Source: Persicaria tinctoria (Eukaryota; Streptophyta; Magnoliopsida; Caryophyllales; Polygonaceae). Taken from it: a stretch of 64,000 nucleotides of DNA. This document shows, in pieces, positions 1-11,300 of this stretch. The stretch lies in the NCBI GenBank assembly GCA_037127255.1, contig JBANSL010000013.1, positions 65,103,688 through 65,167,687 of the forward strand, in the 5' to 3' direction. Position numbers and translations under genes: made by a program. Under the pieces are notes generated by a model. That model was not told the DNA's origin, did no database searches, and saw only the letters and a program-made list of their open reading frames with translations. The first letter of the stretch is position 1, and every line of letters starts with the position of its first letter.

Positions 1-20
1 CCGGGTCCAAGCATGTCAAG

Positions 21-32
21 TGGTATTAGAGC
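21..32 (+). promoter_or_regulatory. Primer binding site (Met-tRNA type) of the first LTR element
   Basis: TGGTATTAGAGC lies two bases after the end of the 5' LTR. It differs at one position from TGGTATCAGAGC, the common plant retrotransposon site complementary to the initiator tRNA 3' end. Confidence 0.7.
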
Positions 33-65
33 AAAGACAAGGGTTCCTCAAGCTTTTGGGTCAAA

Positions 66-815
66 ATGTTGAAGAAAACGAGTTCCAAGCCTTTGTCTGA
101 AAAGTACATCCGATGGGCTATTCGAGCCTATGATGATGGGTATCTTCGTTGGAGTGACATGGATGGCGCTACATATGATGTAGTTGATCAAGAGCTCTAT
201 AGGAGATATCGAAGGAGAAGGGCTCAAGAGGATTAGGCTTGGTATAAGAAGAAGGTTGAACCACCTTGGGAAGCGATCCGCAAGCTCGCAGAAGATTCAA
301 TGCAACAAGTAAAGGAAATTCGAAATCTTGTCAACTCATTGTGGTCGACGCCAGCGAAGCCCACAACACCACCACCACTCTCTTCAAAGACAACATCCTT
401 TACTGTCATGAGTGAAGCACTTGAGATCAAAGAAGGCAAGTTCAAGGATGTTTTGATTGAGACTGCAAAGATCATGCCTGAGCTTAAGTAAGATGAGGAA
501 ATCAACCAACTTCCTAATGTTGTGCTTTCCATGAAGGAGAAAAGAACGCCAACCGAGGTACCTATCTTTCTAAATTCCATGTCAACTAAGTGGTTGGATG
601 CCACCTCATTCATTCCGTCTTGCTTGGCTTTCACGATTCAAGAAGAAGTGGGGATTCAAGATCCGTTCAAGGAAGAAGAAGCGGGTTTGAAGAAGTCGCT
701 CGTTTCCATCACGGATTCGAGGATGAATCCTTTTCAAGGGGAGGACAATGATGTGATCGTAGTCACCCATGAGCTCGACTCTTTTTTTTCTACAAAGGTT
801 TGTCTTCGGAGCTGA
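66..815 (+). pseudogene. Decayed short ORF of the non-autonomous LTR element
   Basis: One frame runs from ATG at 66 through two in-frame stops (234-236 and 489-491) to a final stop at 813-815 inside the 3' LTR. The text is lysine/glutamate-rich (for example YRRYRRRRAQED, then KKKVEPPWEAIRKLAEDS). I recognise no gag, protease, integrase or reverse transcriptase motif. It may be a short element-specific protein or a gag-like remnant. The continuous frame through both stops shows it was once a single reading frame. Confidence 0.45.
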
Positions 816-1928
816 ACATCAACTTTTATTTCTGAAAACTGTTTGGCGACATGTCGGTGTTTTAGCTCGTTCTAGCTGTATAAAATTCCGATTGAAGCCG
901 ATGAGAACTTGTTGGAAAGATATTTTATGTGGCTACAACTTTATTGCAGGATGAAATCGTCAATTCAGCTTGGAAGATGGCCGAAATTTGGGAACTTTGC
1001 AGTAGTCCGAAAATCTGGCAGCTTGTCGGAAATGCAATAAATAAAGACGGAATGCATTCAGTAAAGTCGGATTAAATGACGGGGCTTTAGAGATTTCCGA
1101 ACTTCCATCTCTTTGATGCCAACGAAGACCATTCGTCTCCCCCCATTATGGTTGCCCATTGATCTCTCTGTCATAAATCTCGGGAAACCCTTTCGCATTA
1201 TCCGTCATTAGTTTATCGATTTATTTTAATTTCTTTTATTTTTCATACCATGAATATTTTCCTATATAAAGAGATGTAAGAACTTCTTTTGGAGACCAAT
1301 TGAATGTGGAGAAAAGTTAAGCCTTTTAGCTTCATGTGATTCGGGTTAAGAATCTCGTTCTTAGGTGAGAGGCCGGGAACAAAACCTTTAGTGAGAGGCT
1401 GAAGGAGATTCCTTAGTGAGAGACGACGGAATCAAAGGGTCGGAAATACTCGAAGTGCGAGGCCGAGAGTGTGGAAGACCGAGTGTTGGAGAGAGCTCGG
1501 AGTGCGAGGCCGAGAGCGATCTTGCATCACATATCCCTCAATCCCCATCCCTTACTTTATCACCATTCTAAGGCCTTCCACATCCCCATCATCACCCCCC
1601 ATTCACCCCCAAAACGTCACCCCAAAGCAGCCCTTCAATCCCTCTCAAACAAGCCTCGTTTGGACTCGCCTCTACACAAGCGACGTCTCGGAAAAACACA
1701 ATTTCCCGCTTCGTCTGTCCTCCGATTGATGAGATCTTCCCCAATCCGTGACCGAGACTTCAAGATCTACAAAAGTAGTACTTGCACGTCCTCAGAAGCC
1801 GAGTCAATCGACGGGAAATCGGAAATATTTGAAGACTTATCTGTTGCTCAGAAGCTGTCCACAATTTCCAGACTTCTCGGAACTCTTGTCGCCAGTCCTT
1901 TTTCTCGAGCCCGGGTCCGAGCACGTCA
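749..1928 (+). repeat. 3' LTR of the non-autonomous element
   Basis: About 1.18 kb, beginning TG right after the purine tract and ending CA where the window-start LTR also ends. A TATA-like box (TATATAAA) at 1263-1270 marks the likely LTR promoter. Downstream of it, short motifs such as GTGAGAGGC and GTGCGAGGCCGAGAG recur between 1360 and 1515. The open frames seen at 1469-2058 are by-products of this GC-richer R/U5 part. Confidence 0.65.
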
Positions 1929-2381
1929 AAGTGAGAACAATGGACCTGAGAGGGATAGGTGGCATGGTCTGACGCCTCTTAAGACCTCGGGTCTTACAAA
2001 TAGCACAAATTTCCAAAGTCTTGGTAGAATTATAGTATTAACCCTCCTAAGCCACTAGTTTGATGTTAAGACCTATTACCTCCTTAACCCTAACAACTTA
2101 GAAACCGACATTTAACCAAGCTGTCATTACCTTACACAAACAAGGTTTGCTTTGCGGGATCACTTACCTGTGTTTTCTAACAAGGGCACAATTACTTTTA
2201 CGAATCAATTAAAACCCTAGCAAGATGCAATTCTATCAAGGTGGTCAATTAAGAGAAAATTAACAATCATTAATAAAAGCGCAAAGGTAATGAAATAACC
2301 AAGGGAATAACGAAGAAATCAAAGCCTCACAATTCAATCAAACATGTCCTCGAATCACAAGCGAAACAATGAGTTTAGTTG
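1929..2381. other. Unassigned non-coding sequence between two LTR elements
   Basis: No gene or repeat was recognised. The last five bases (2377-2381, AGTTG) are the left target-site duplicate of the Copia element that follows. This stretch resumes at 7224, after the element. Confidence 0.5.
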
Positions 2382-2778
2382 TGTTGTTTAAGACAATTAA
2401 TTATCTAGTTTTATCTTTAGAAAGAATATCTATAGATGATATTTATCTATAGAAGGATTATTGTGGATGGTTTATCTACAATAGGTTTTAGATAAGATAA
2501 GTTTATCTATATCAAGGTTTATTTAGATATAATAGGTTTATCTATATCTAGGTTTATCTATAGGGTTATCTATAGGAGATCCTCTATTATAAATAGAGGC
2601 ATGTAAGGTTAGAATTATGTATCTATCAAAGAATCACAATAATAAGAAACCCTAGCTGTAGAGAGGTTTTTCTCTACAGGGTGTTCTGCGCGGTTTTCGC
2701 CAGAACACGAAAATCCTTTGTGTCCTATTGTTCATTCTCCTTCTCTTTAAAGGTATTCACTCGGGGAAAATCACCACA
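2382..2778 (+). repeat. 5' LTR of the Copia element
   Basis: 397 bp. U3 carries repeated GGTTTATCTATA-type words between about 2465 and 2575, with more copies than in the other LTR. A TATA box, TATAAATA (2588-2595), sits inside a near-perfect palindrome (CCTCTATT-ATA-AATAGAGG). The end, CACCACA, is followed by the primer site. Confidence 0.92.
2588..2595 (+). promoter_or_regulatory. TATA box of the Copia LTR promoter
   Basis: TATAAATA lies in the loop and right arm of the inverted repeat 2581-2599. The same arrangement is kept in the other LTR at 7021-7039. Confidence 0.65.
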
Positions 2779-2803
2779 ATTCGTATCAGGGCAAGGTTAA
2801 ACG

Positions 2804-5800
2804 ATGACATCTGGTGCGAAATTCGAGGTTCCGCGTTTCGATGGCACTGGAAATTTCAATCTTTGGAAACGACGGGTGAAGGATCTGCTGACTCAGCAGG
2901 GAATGTTAAAGGCTTTGAAGGAGAGAAAGCCTGAGGCGGTGAAAGATGAAGACTGGGAAGAGATGCAGGAAAAAGCGGCGTCGATCATTCGACTCTGTCT
3001 GGCGGACGAGGTAATATACCATGTAATTGATCTCAAATCCTCGCAGGAGATTTGGGTGAAATTAGAGAACAGATATATGTCAAAATCCTTGTCCAACAAG
3101 TTGTATCTAAAGCAAAGATTGTACGGGTTGTAGATGACAGAATGATCTGACTTGGTAAAGCACATCAACACTTTTAACCAAGTTATCAGAGATTTGGCAC
3201 GACTGGATGTAAAGCTTGAGGATGAAGACAAAGCCATGATCTTGCTATGTTCTCTACCCTATTCGTTTGAGAATTTGGTGACGGCGCTGACGGCAGGGAA
3301 GGAGACGATATCCCTGGATACGGTGAATACGACGTTGCTTGGTCATCATGAGCGACGTTAAAATTCTAACGGCGAAGGTTCCCAAAGCGAAGGGTTGTAT
3401 GTCAAAGGCAACCAGGGAAGAGGGAGGAAGAAAGAGAAGCAAGATGGGGATGACAGACCGTCCAGATCGAAGTCCAGAGGGAAAAATGCAGTTACTTGTT
3501 ACCACTGCAAGGAAGAAGGACACTTTAAGCGTGATTGTCTAGTAAGAAAGAAAAAGTATGAGGAAAAGACGGATGATTCGTCTTCGAAATCAGCAAACGT
3601 AGTGTAGAAAGAAGATTCGAAAAGTACAGACTCAGATATGCTTTCAGTAACATCGGGAAGATGTTCAGATTTATAGATCTTGGATTCTGGTTGTTCATTC
3701 CATATGACTTCGAACAAAGGCTGGTTCGAGGTGTACAAGTCGGGAAGTTTTGGTTCTATTCGATTGGGAGACGACAAGCCATGCATGTTGTAGGGCAGAT
3801 CAAACTCAGGATGCATGATGGTGTAGTCCAGACATTGACTGATGTACGTTATGTTCCAGATCTCAAGAAGAATCTAATTTCCTTGGGTATATTACATGCA
3901 AATGGGTTCCGTTACAAGACATTTGATGACGGTCTGAAAGTGAGAAAAGGAGCCATGACAGTAATGAGGGCGAGACGAACCTTTGGAAATATCTATCTCT
4001 TGTTAGGGAGTAGAATTGTAGGTGGGGCTACAATTGTAGAGTCTGAGTCTGATAGTACAACTTTGTGCCACATGCGCCTTGGCCACATCGGCGAGCATGG
4101 CATGACTAAGCTTCATAAGCGAGGTCTTCTGACTGGTGTAAAGAGTTGTAAGATGGATTTCTGCAAGTTCTGCGTGATGGGAAAACAGTCCAAAGTATCG
4201 TTCAAGATAGGCAAACACAATACAAGCGGCCTACTTGACTACGTGCATTCTGATGTGTGAGGGCCAACTCAAGTAGAGTCATTAGGAGGGTCCAGGTACT
4301 TTGTCACCTTTATCGATGACTATTCGAGAAAAGTCTGGGTGTTTTTCATGAAACACAAATCTGAGGTCTTCAGCAAGTTCAAGATGTAGAAGGCAGAGGT
4401 AGAGAACTAGACAGGGAGGAAGGTGAAGTATCTGAGATTAGATAATGGTACATAATATACTGACACAAAGTTTCAGCAGTTCTATGAAGAGCATGACTTT
4501 CAAAGGCACTTTACAGTCCGAAAGACACCACAACAGAACGGTGTTTCAGAGAGTATGAACCGTTCAATTACAAAGAAGGCTCGTTGCATAAGGTTGCAAG
4601 AAAAGCTTGCAAAGAGCTTTTGGACAGAAGTAGTGAGCATGGCGGTCTATCTGATCAATAGATCACCACGAATTTCTCTAGACGGGAAGGTCTCTGATGA
4701 GGTATGGACTGGTTCAGATTTAGATTTGTCCAATCTAAAGATCTTTGGTACTCCTGAATATGTGCTGATTCCAAGTAATGAGAGAACGAAACTGGATGCA
4801 AAGTCTAAGAAGTGCATCTTCTTAGGCTGTGAGAAAGGTGTAAAGGGTTTCAAGTTTTGGGACCATGTTGCTAAGAAACGAGTGATCAGTCGAGATGCTG
4901 TATTTGATGAGCAGTATATGCTTCAACAGGCCAAATAAGTTGAGAGGTTTATGGTTACAGAGACTGATCCTAAGACGGTGGAGGTGGAGCTTGGTGAAGA
5001 TATTGACATTAATGCTCCTATATCAACAGGAAGTGAGCAACAACAACAACGGCAGGTGGAGAGTTTTGTTTTTGGAAGACCTAGGTGCGTGACACGACCT
5101 CCGGTCAGATTTGGTTTTGATGAGATGGTCAACTATGCTCTTGTTATTGGCGAAGATGATCCATCTAACTTTCAAGAGGCTATTCAAAGTCAGGAGAAAG
5201 AAGGATGAGTATGTGCTATGGCAGAAGAGATGGAGTCTCTCAATAAAAATCAAACATGGAAGTTAGTTAGTCTTTTGGTAGGGAAGAAGGCTATAGGGTG
5301 CAAATGGGTGTTCAAGAAGAAACAAGGTGACTCACACAGAGAAGGGGTGAGGTTCAAGGCACGCTTTATAGCAAAGGGCTACTCACAGAAGAAGGGAACC
5401 GATTATGATGAGATATTTTCCCCTGTGGTCTGACACACTTCTATCAGATTGGTGTTGGCACTAGTAGCTAGTTAGGATTTACATCTTGAGCAAATGGATG
5501 TGAAGACGGCTTTCCTTCATGGTGATGTGGAGGAAGAAATTTACATGGAGGAACCAGAGGGTTTTGTTGAACCTGGAAAGGATCGGAGCAGCTTGTATGC
5601 AGTTTGAAAAAGTCATTGTATGGGTTGAAGCATGTTCCTAGGCAATGGTACAAGAAGTTTGACTCTTATATGCTTCGAATTGGCAACCAGAGATATGAAT
5701 ATGATTGTTGCGTTTATGTGAAATATCTTGATGATGGCTCCCCTTTGCTTTTGTTGCTATATGTTGATGATATACTCATTGCTAGGAAGAACATTGATGA

Positions 5801-6731
5801 TATTGTTGAGCTGAAAGCTTTTCTGGGAAAGGAGTTTGATATGAAGGATCTTAGCGCAGCAAAGAAGATCCTTGGTATGGAAATTCGCAGAGATAGAAGT
5901 TCTGGGAGATTGTGACTATCTCAACAGAATTATATTGAGAAAGTGCTTGACAGATTTGACATGGCAAAATGAAAACCTGTCAGCACCCCTTTAGCGAATC
6001 ACTTCAAACACTCTTCCACTAAGTGTCCGAGTTCTGATGAAGAAATCAAAGATATGTCGAAAGTTCCGTATGCTAGTGCAGTTGGTTGTTTGATGTATGC
6101 TATGGTGTGCACACGACCTGATTTGGCCCAAGATGATAGCCATGTCAGCAAGTACATGTCTAATCCTGGGAGGGAACACTGGAATGAAAGCAAGTGGATT
6201 CTCAGGTATTTGAGGGGTACTGCTGACCATGGGATCATGTTTGGTGGTGAAAAATGCGGTCTTTCATTCAAAGGGTACGTTGATTCAGACTATGCGGGTG
6301 ATCTTGACAATCGGAGGTCCACTACTGGGTATGTCTTTACTCTTGATGGGGGACCTATTTGTTAGAGATCTGTTTTATAGTCTGTGGTAGCCATTTCTAC
6401 TACCGAGGCAAAATACATGGCTTTAGCAGAGTCAGCCAAGGAGGCACTATGGCTCAAAGGAATTGTGAAGGAACTGAGTGTTGAGCAAGGTGGAGTTGAG
6501 ATATACTATGATAGTCAGAGTGCTATATATCTAGCTAAGAACCAAGTATATCATGCTCGGACGAAGCACATTGATGTGAGATTTCACAAGATCATAGAGC
6601 TTGTAACGTCTGAAGAAATCATCTTAGAAAAAGTTCACACCTCTCAGAATGTTGCTGATATGTTAACCAAACCAGTCACCGCGGACAAGTTCAAGCATTG
6701 CTTGAATTTGGTTCATATTACTCGATGTTAG
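2804..6731 (+). pseudogene. Copia gag-pol polyprotein, disrupted
   Basis: Gag starts at 2804 (MTSGAKFEVPRFDGTGNFN). A CCHC zinc knuckle, CYHCKEEGHFKRDC, lies near 3498-3540. The protease motif ILDSGCSFHMT is near 3677-3710. The GAG-pre-integrase motif MRLGHIGEHGM is near 4072-4105. The integrase core ([17 protein letters not shown]) lies around 4300-4350. The RT shows [32 protein letters not shown] and the catalytic YVDDIL at about 5760-5777. RNase H/tail text ends at 6731 (MLTKPV near 6660). Stops interrupt it throughout (for example 3131, 4258, 4387, 4408, 5431). The frame changes near 3770 and between 5580 and 5604. Many stops sit where relatives have Trp, Gln or Arg. No functional polyprotein is possible. 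Confidence 0.95.
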
Positions 6732-6841
6732 TTGAGTGAGAAGCCCCAGGGAACGGAAAACAGGAAGACATGGGGCAGACAAGATCCTGGAAATGTTTCC
6801 GTTCGTTGCTATAGATATAGATTATTTGTCTAGATGGAGAT

Positions 6842-7218
6842 TGTTATTTGAGACAATTAATTATCTAGTTCTATCTTTATAAATTCTATCTATGGATGAT
6901 ATTTATCTATAAAAGGATTATTGTAGATGGTTTATCTACAATAGGACAATAGGTTTTAGATAAGACAGGTTTATCTATATCAAGGTTTATTTAGATATAA
7001 TAGGTTTATCTATAGGATATCCTCTATTATAAATAGAGGCATGTAGGGTTGGAATTATGTATCTATCAAAGCATCACAATAATAAGAAACCCTAGCTACA
7101 GAGAGGTTTTTCTCTGTAGGGTGTTCTGCGCGGTTTTTGCCAGAACACGGAAATCCTTTGTGTCCTATTGTTCATTCTCCTTATCTTTGACGGTATTCAC
7201 TCGGGAAAATTCACAACA
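6842..7218 (+). repeat. 3' LTR of the Copia element
   Basis: 377 bp. It matches 2382-2778 but lacks part of the GGTTTATCTATA repeat block and has a small CAATAGGA duplication. The palindrome with TATAAATA is kept at 7021-7039. It ends AACA at 7218, followed by the target duplicate AGTTG (7219-7223). Confidence 0.92.
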
Positions 7219-7223
7219 AGTTG

Positions 7224-7913
7224 CTCATAATATAACGAACAATCGATGAATGAATAATGGATGATAAGATGTATCAAAACCTACTACGAAAAAAAATCTC
7301 TAAATAGGCCTAAAAGTCAGTTGGCCTAAGAAAACCCCAGAAAATATTATTAATTTTCTAATTAAAAGATTCGGACTAATCCATGCCGTTTGCTGAATCT
7401 GGCAGACCGGCGGGCGTCACATTTTATGTGTTTGTGTTTTTTCCTTTGTCTTCTATTCTCTTCTACTCGGCTCCTCTTATCCCTTCTTTGCTTCTTTTAA
7501 GCTCCTAAACAACCTGTTCTCATGTCTTTTAGTCCAACCATATCCCCTCTTCAAGCTCGGATATTAAATCTGCATAATAAGCACAAAATAGCGTAGATTC
7601 CGAACTCGAACGACCAAATGAGTAATAAGCAAATTAACTAATAAACATGCAATAAACCTAATCTAAATGAATCTAAAACTACCTATAATGTCTATCTAAA
7701 ATATGCATTATCAAACCTGTATGTTTGAGTTTTCATGCTTGTTTGATAGTTCTTAGCTTCTTTCTTGTGTCCAGTCGATATGCATTGTGAATTTGAATTT
7801 CACTATCACTATAGGAGAAACGGCTATATGAGATCAATGTGGTATTCAATGTATACAAGCTTGATTTGTATTAAGCTAAAAAGTGCATCTTTTTTTATAT
7901 CAAGAATGACCTA
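7224..7913. other. Non-coding sequence downstream of the Copia element
   Basis: About 690 bp with no recognised gene. It is the resumed target sequence of the Copia insertion, probably older degraded repeat DNA. A pyrimidine-rich block lies near 7440-7510. Confidence 0.4.
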
Positions 7914-8103
7914 TCTTTGGTGGTAAACCCCGAGCACATGACTCAACCCGCAAGAGTCACACACCATGCAAACTGGCTTGCACCGACTGACAAGGCCCAA
8001 TAGTAAAAAACATGGTGAGCCTTGGTATCTTCACCAGGATAAGGCACGAGGGCATGGATCAAACCCAAAACCTCCCATTATCCCCCTTACTTCTTACCAC
8101 TTG
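7914..8103 (-). mobile_element. tRNA-derived SINE, family 2, copy 1
   Basis: Read on the minus strand this shares ordered blocks with 25571-25800. They are GGTAAGAAGT near the start, TAATGGGAGGTTT before a box-B-like GGGTTTGATCC, GTGTGACTCTTG in the middle, and GGGGTTTACCACCAAAG near the 3' end. Box B fits a pol III internal promoter. There is no clear A tail, so the end may be truncated. Confidence 0.6.
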
Positions 8104-8389
8104 TACGTTGCTACGCATATAATTGGCATAAGCGTGCATTTTTACCGCTTGTTCGTTCTCATGGGCGTGGTTGTTAATTTGAAGGGGGTATGCTGAAATT
8201 TAGCTGCGAATGGGTTACTACATTGAACAACCAGCAGCAAAGATACACAATTATATACGGTACAACAAAAGGATCGGTTACGGACCAATCACAAGCACAA
8301 GCACAATTACATGCATTGATCATCAACATCCCAACTGTATCCTCCATCATATCAGAACATTAATATATATGTACTAACTTCTATTCTAT
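8104..8389. other. 3' flank of the nitrate reductase gene
   Basis: This covers the 3' UTR of the minus-strand gene and beyond. A/T-rich words are present, but no single polyadenylation site could be chosen with confidence. Confidence 0.4.
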
Positions 8390-11300
8390 TCAGAAGACCA
8401 AGAGCTCCTCCTTGATATCATAGCCCATCTTCTCCAGGTTAGGTTGGACGGCGAACTGGATCATCGGCGGGGGACCACATGCCAATGCCAAGGTGTCATC
8501 CCCACGGAGAGGGACATGTTCCCGGAGGATAGCCTCATTGATGAAGCCGGTGTCATACCTCCAGCCCTCTCGGAGGGCTGACTCCACCACGTACCACACC
8601 TTGACTCTGTTTGGGTGTTCCCGAGCCCACTCATCCAGCTCCTCCCTCAGTAGGATATCTTCCTCTGTCCGATTCGCGTACACCAAATACATTTGAGTGT
8701 GATCTTCCGGGTCCTTGAGGATTGCCTGCATCACCTGGTACATGGGGGTGATGCCACTGCCCCCGGCGATCATAGCCAGCTTCCCCGCCATCTTGTTTTT
8801 GCCATGGACGGAGAAGCGGCCCCTGCCAAGGTATTCGATGTGGCCGAGGGGACCCTTCACTTCCACGGTGGCCCCTAGTGGGAGGGAGTCTAGGTGTTGC
8901 GACATCATCCCACCGTTGGGAAACTTGGGGTGCTCCCCTTTGAAGTATACCTTGACCACCAGGTCAAAGAAGCCGACCTCCTCGATGGTGGTGGTTGGGG
9001 TGTACGCCCTCATGCACAACTTGCCATCCACTGTGGCACAAACGAAGAGGTGCTTTCCCACCGGAAGCCCTAGAACTTGGTCCTCTGATGGGAGCCCAAA
9101 TCGGAACCTCCTCACGTCGCGAGAGAGGGAAATCTTCTCGATAAGCCTACAAGGGATCTTCTCCCTTGGGTTAAGCGCATACACCTCCTTGATCGGAGCC
9201 AAGAGCTGCAGGGTGTTGGAGGCCCCATGCACCGACGTGTTGGGGGAGGAATCAGTAGAAGAGGAGTATCCAGCACCGGTGGGGAGGAGCTCTCCAATGC
9301 GGTACTCCTCGAGGAGCTTCTTGGCCTTATCGGAGTGGATGGCATCGAACTCCTCGGTGCAGTCCGTGCCAGCATTGATGAGGATGGAGTCGGCGCCCCC
9401 CGGGTGGTCCTTGAGGAACCTAGTGCAGTCGTAAACGTGACCGTGGACAATGATCCAGCAGGAATCAGCGGAGTTGTGCTTCTTGACATCTGACGTCGAG
9501 TACCTGTTGGACGCTGTGTTCATGAAGGGGGAGGACACACTCTTCTTGAGGGTCGGAGTATTGTCGGAAGACAGCTCGAGGTGGCGCTCCTTGGCCATCC
9601 ATCCCCCGGCCTGGTTACCGGGCTGCGTCGGGTGCTCGAACACAATCCCAATCTCACCCTTGTGTGGTTTGCACACGTTCGTCTTCACTTTGAACCAACA
9701 GTTGTTCATCATACCCTGCTCCATTCATTCATTACACATATTAAATCAAGGGGACCAAAAATAAAATGGATATATTTCGTCTTATCATGAGAGTTTAATA
9801 GGAATCAATAAGAAAGCCTAATGGGCTTGGGCCTAACAAATTCATAAAGCCCAATACTCAATAAAAATTCAGGAAGTAATAAAATATGATGTAATTTTAG
9901 ATATAACATAGATAATATATAGTAAAAGATCTTACATTTCCGAACGGAGGGAGTAATAAAATATGATGTAATTTTAGATATAACATAGACATAATATATA
10001 GTCTTGATGTTCATATTCGTGAGGATTACATCAATATGTACGGTAAAGTTGTTGCTGTCCGAAAATAAAATCCAGTAGGAGATATTTCAACAAGTACTCC
10101 CTCCAATTTAAAACAGCCGCTATTATTAATTATTAATGGAGTATATTTTAAACAATTACATCCGGTTATGACTTTCAGGGATGGGAGTTGCACCTGGTAT
10201 ATATATTTGTGTGTGTGTTATAACACACTAATATTTTTGGGTTGAAAGCACTTGGTCAATATTTTTGGGTTGAAAGCACATCTTATAAGTAAGATTAGTA
10301 TTAAAATATAATGTGTTAGTATTAGTTTAACTCAAGTGGAGATGGATCAAATAATTCATGATAGCAGCACAATACAGACAATTTCGCCCACTTGGTTGAG
10401 GTTGCGCTAAATAACAAAATCAACGGTGACGTCATAAACGTTACACTGATGATATAAATATTTATCAAGTTGAAGTTTTTAATGCGGAGTATTAAACACT
10501 TGTAAAATAACAATGGGTAGGGAGTAGGGTTTATATTTTTTAAATTAAAAGAAAAAGAAAAGGGGACAGAAAGCGGCTGGGTGGAATCTTCATTTGGTAG
10601 CACAAAGAGTGGGGAATCTTCTTTAACTTTCAATGCCTAAAAACCTTTTATATATTCAAGTAAGGGAGTATTCGAGGAAAGGGGTATTAGACACGCAGTA
10701 ACTTTTACTTTTAGAAGCTAAAAATTAAAAAATTGTATCCAAGGAAGGTAAAACTTTACTTCGTTTCCGTGGGCGGTGTGGGCAAATTGGGAATGTAGTA
10801 ATACGTAGTATAATTCAAGTTGATTTTAACTTTTATCATAGAGTTTTATCTTCGTTTCTGTGGGTGGGAAAGTCACGATGTACTAATTCAAGGTGCAAAA
10901 GTCCAATTTAACTTCTTAACCCAAACAAAAGAAAAAAACAAAAAAAAAGGAAAAAAAGTCCAATTCAACTACTTCTTTGCTTAGTACTATTATCACAGTA
11001 ATGCTCAGCACACCATAAATAAAAGAGAGTGAGTCCATATGCGCCAAATTTATAAAGATATACATTATCAATTCAAATGAAAATATCAATCTGGAATATA
11101 CTGTAATATTCAAATAAATAAATAATCAAAAGGTGAAGTCATATATATATATTTTTTTTTGTAAAGTGCTCCTCAATCAATGTGGAATATATATACTGTA
11201 ATATTCAAATAAATTAAAAATCAAAAGGTGAAGTCATATACATATTTTTTTGTAAAGTGCTCCTCATGTAAGTGAGTGGGAATGGTCAAAAAAAGTAACA

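Larger units (their letters stand above)
1..1928 (+). mobile_element. Non-autonomous LTR retrotransposon, right part (5' LTR cut by window edge)
   Basis: The window opens in the last 18 bases of a 5' LTR (ending GTCA). After an AG spacer comes a primer binding site, TGGTATTAGAGC, at 21-32, one mismatch from the usual match to plant initiator Met-tRNA. The internal part is only about 730 bp and ends in a purine tract near 736-748 (AAGGGGAGGACAA). The 3' LTR follows, starting TGATGTGATCG at 749. The same words (CCGGGTCC, then GCA.GTCA) close both LTRs at 1-18 and 1911-1928, which sets the right boundary. The body is far too short for gag-pol, so the element must have used proteins from elsewhere. 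Superfamily is uncertain; the tract and LTR length suggest Gypsy-like. Confidence 0.7.
2382..7218 (+). mobile_element. Ty1/Copia retrotransposon, Tork/TNT1-like, complete but inactivated
   Basis: Two related LTRs (2382-2778 and 6842-7218) start TGTT and end CACA or AACA. They are flanked by an identical 5-bp duplicate AGTTG (2377-2381 and 7219-7223). A degenerate primer site (TCGTATCAGGGC, 2781-2792) follows the left LTR. A purine stretch (GATGGAGAT) precedes the right one. The internal region keeps the Copia order gag, protease, integrase, reverse transcriptase, RNase H, but has many stops and at least two frame changes. The gag start and pol text resemble the TNT1/Tork lineage. That lineage call is from memory of the family. 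Confidence 0.93.

Noticed and set aside
1471..2058. 195-codon ORF
   Set aside because: Lies in the R/U5 part of an LTR and crosses its end; low-complexity Pro/Ser/His text without motifs.
8715..9434. 239-codon plus-strand ORF opposite nitrate reductase exon 4
   Set aside because: Antisense shadow of a GC-rich conserved exon; the minus frame carries all the family motifs.
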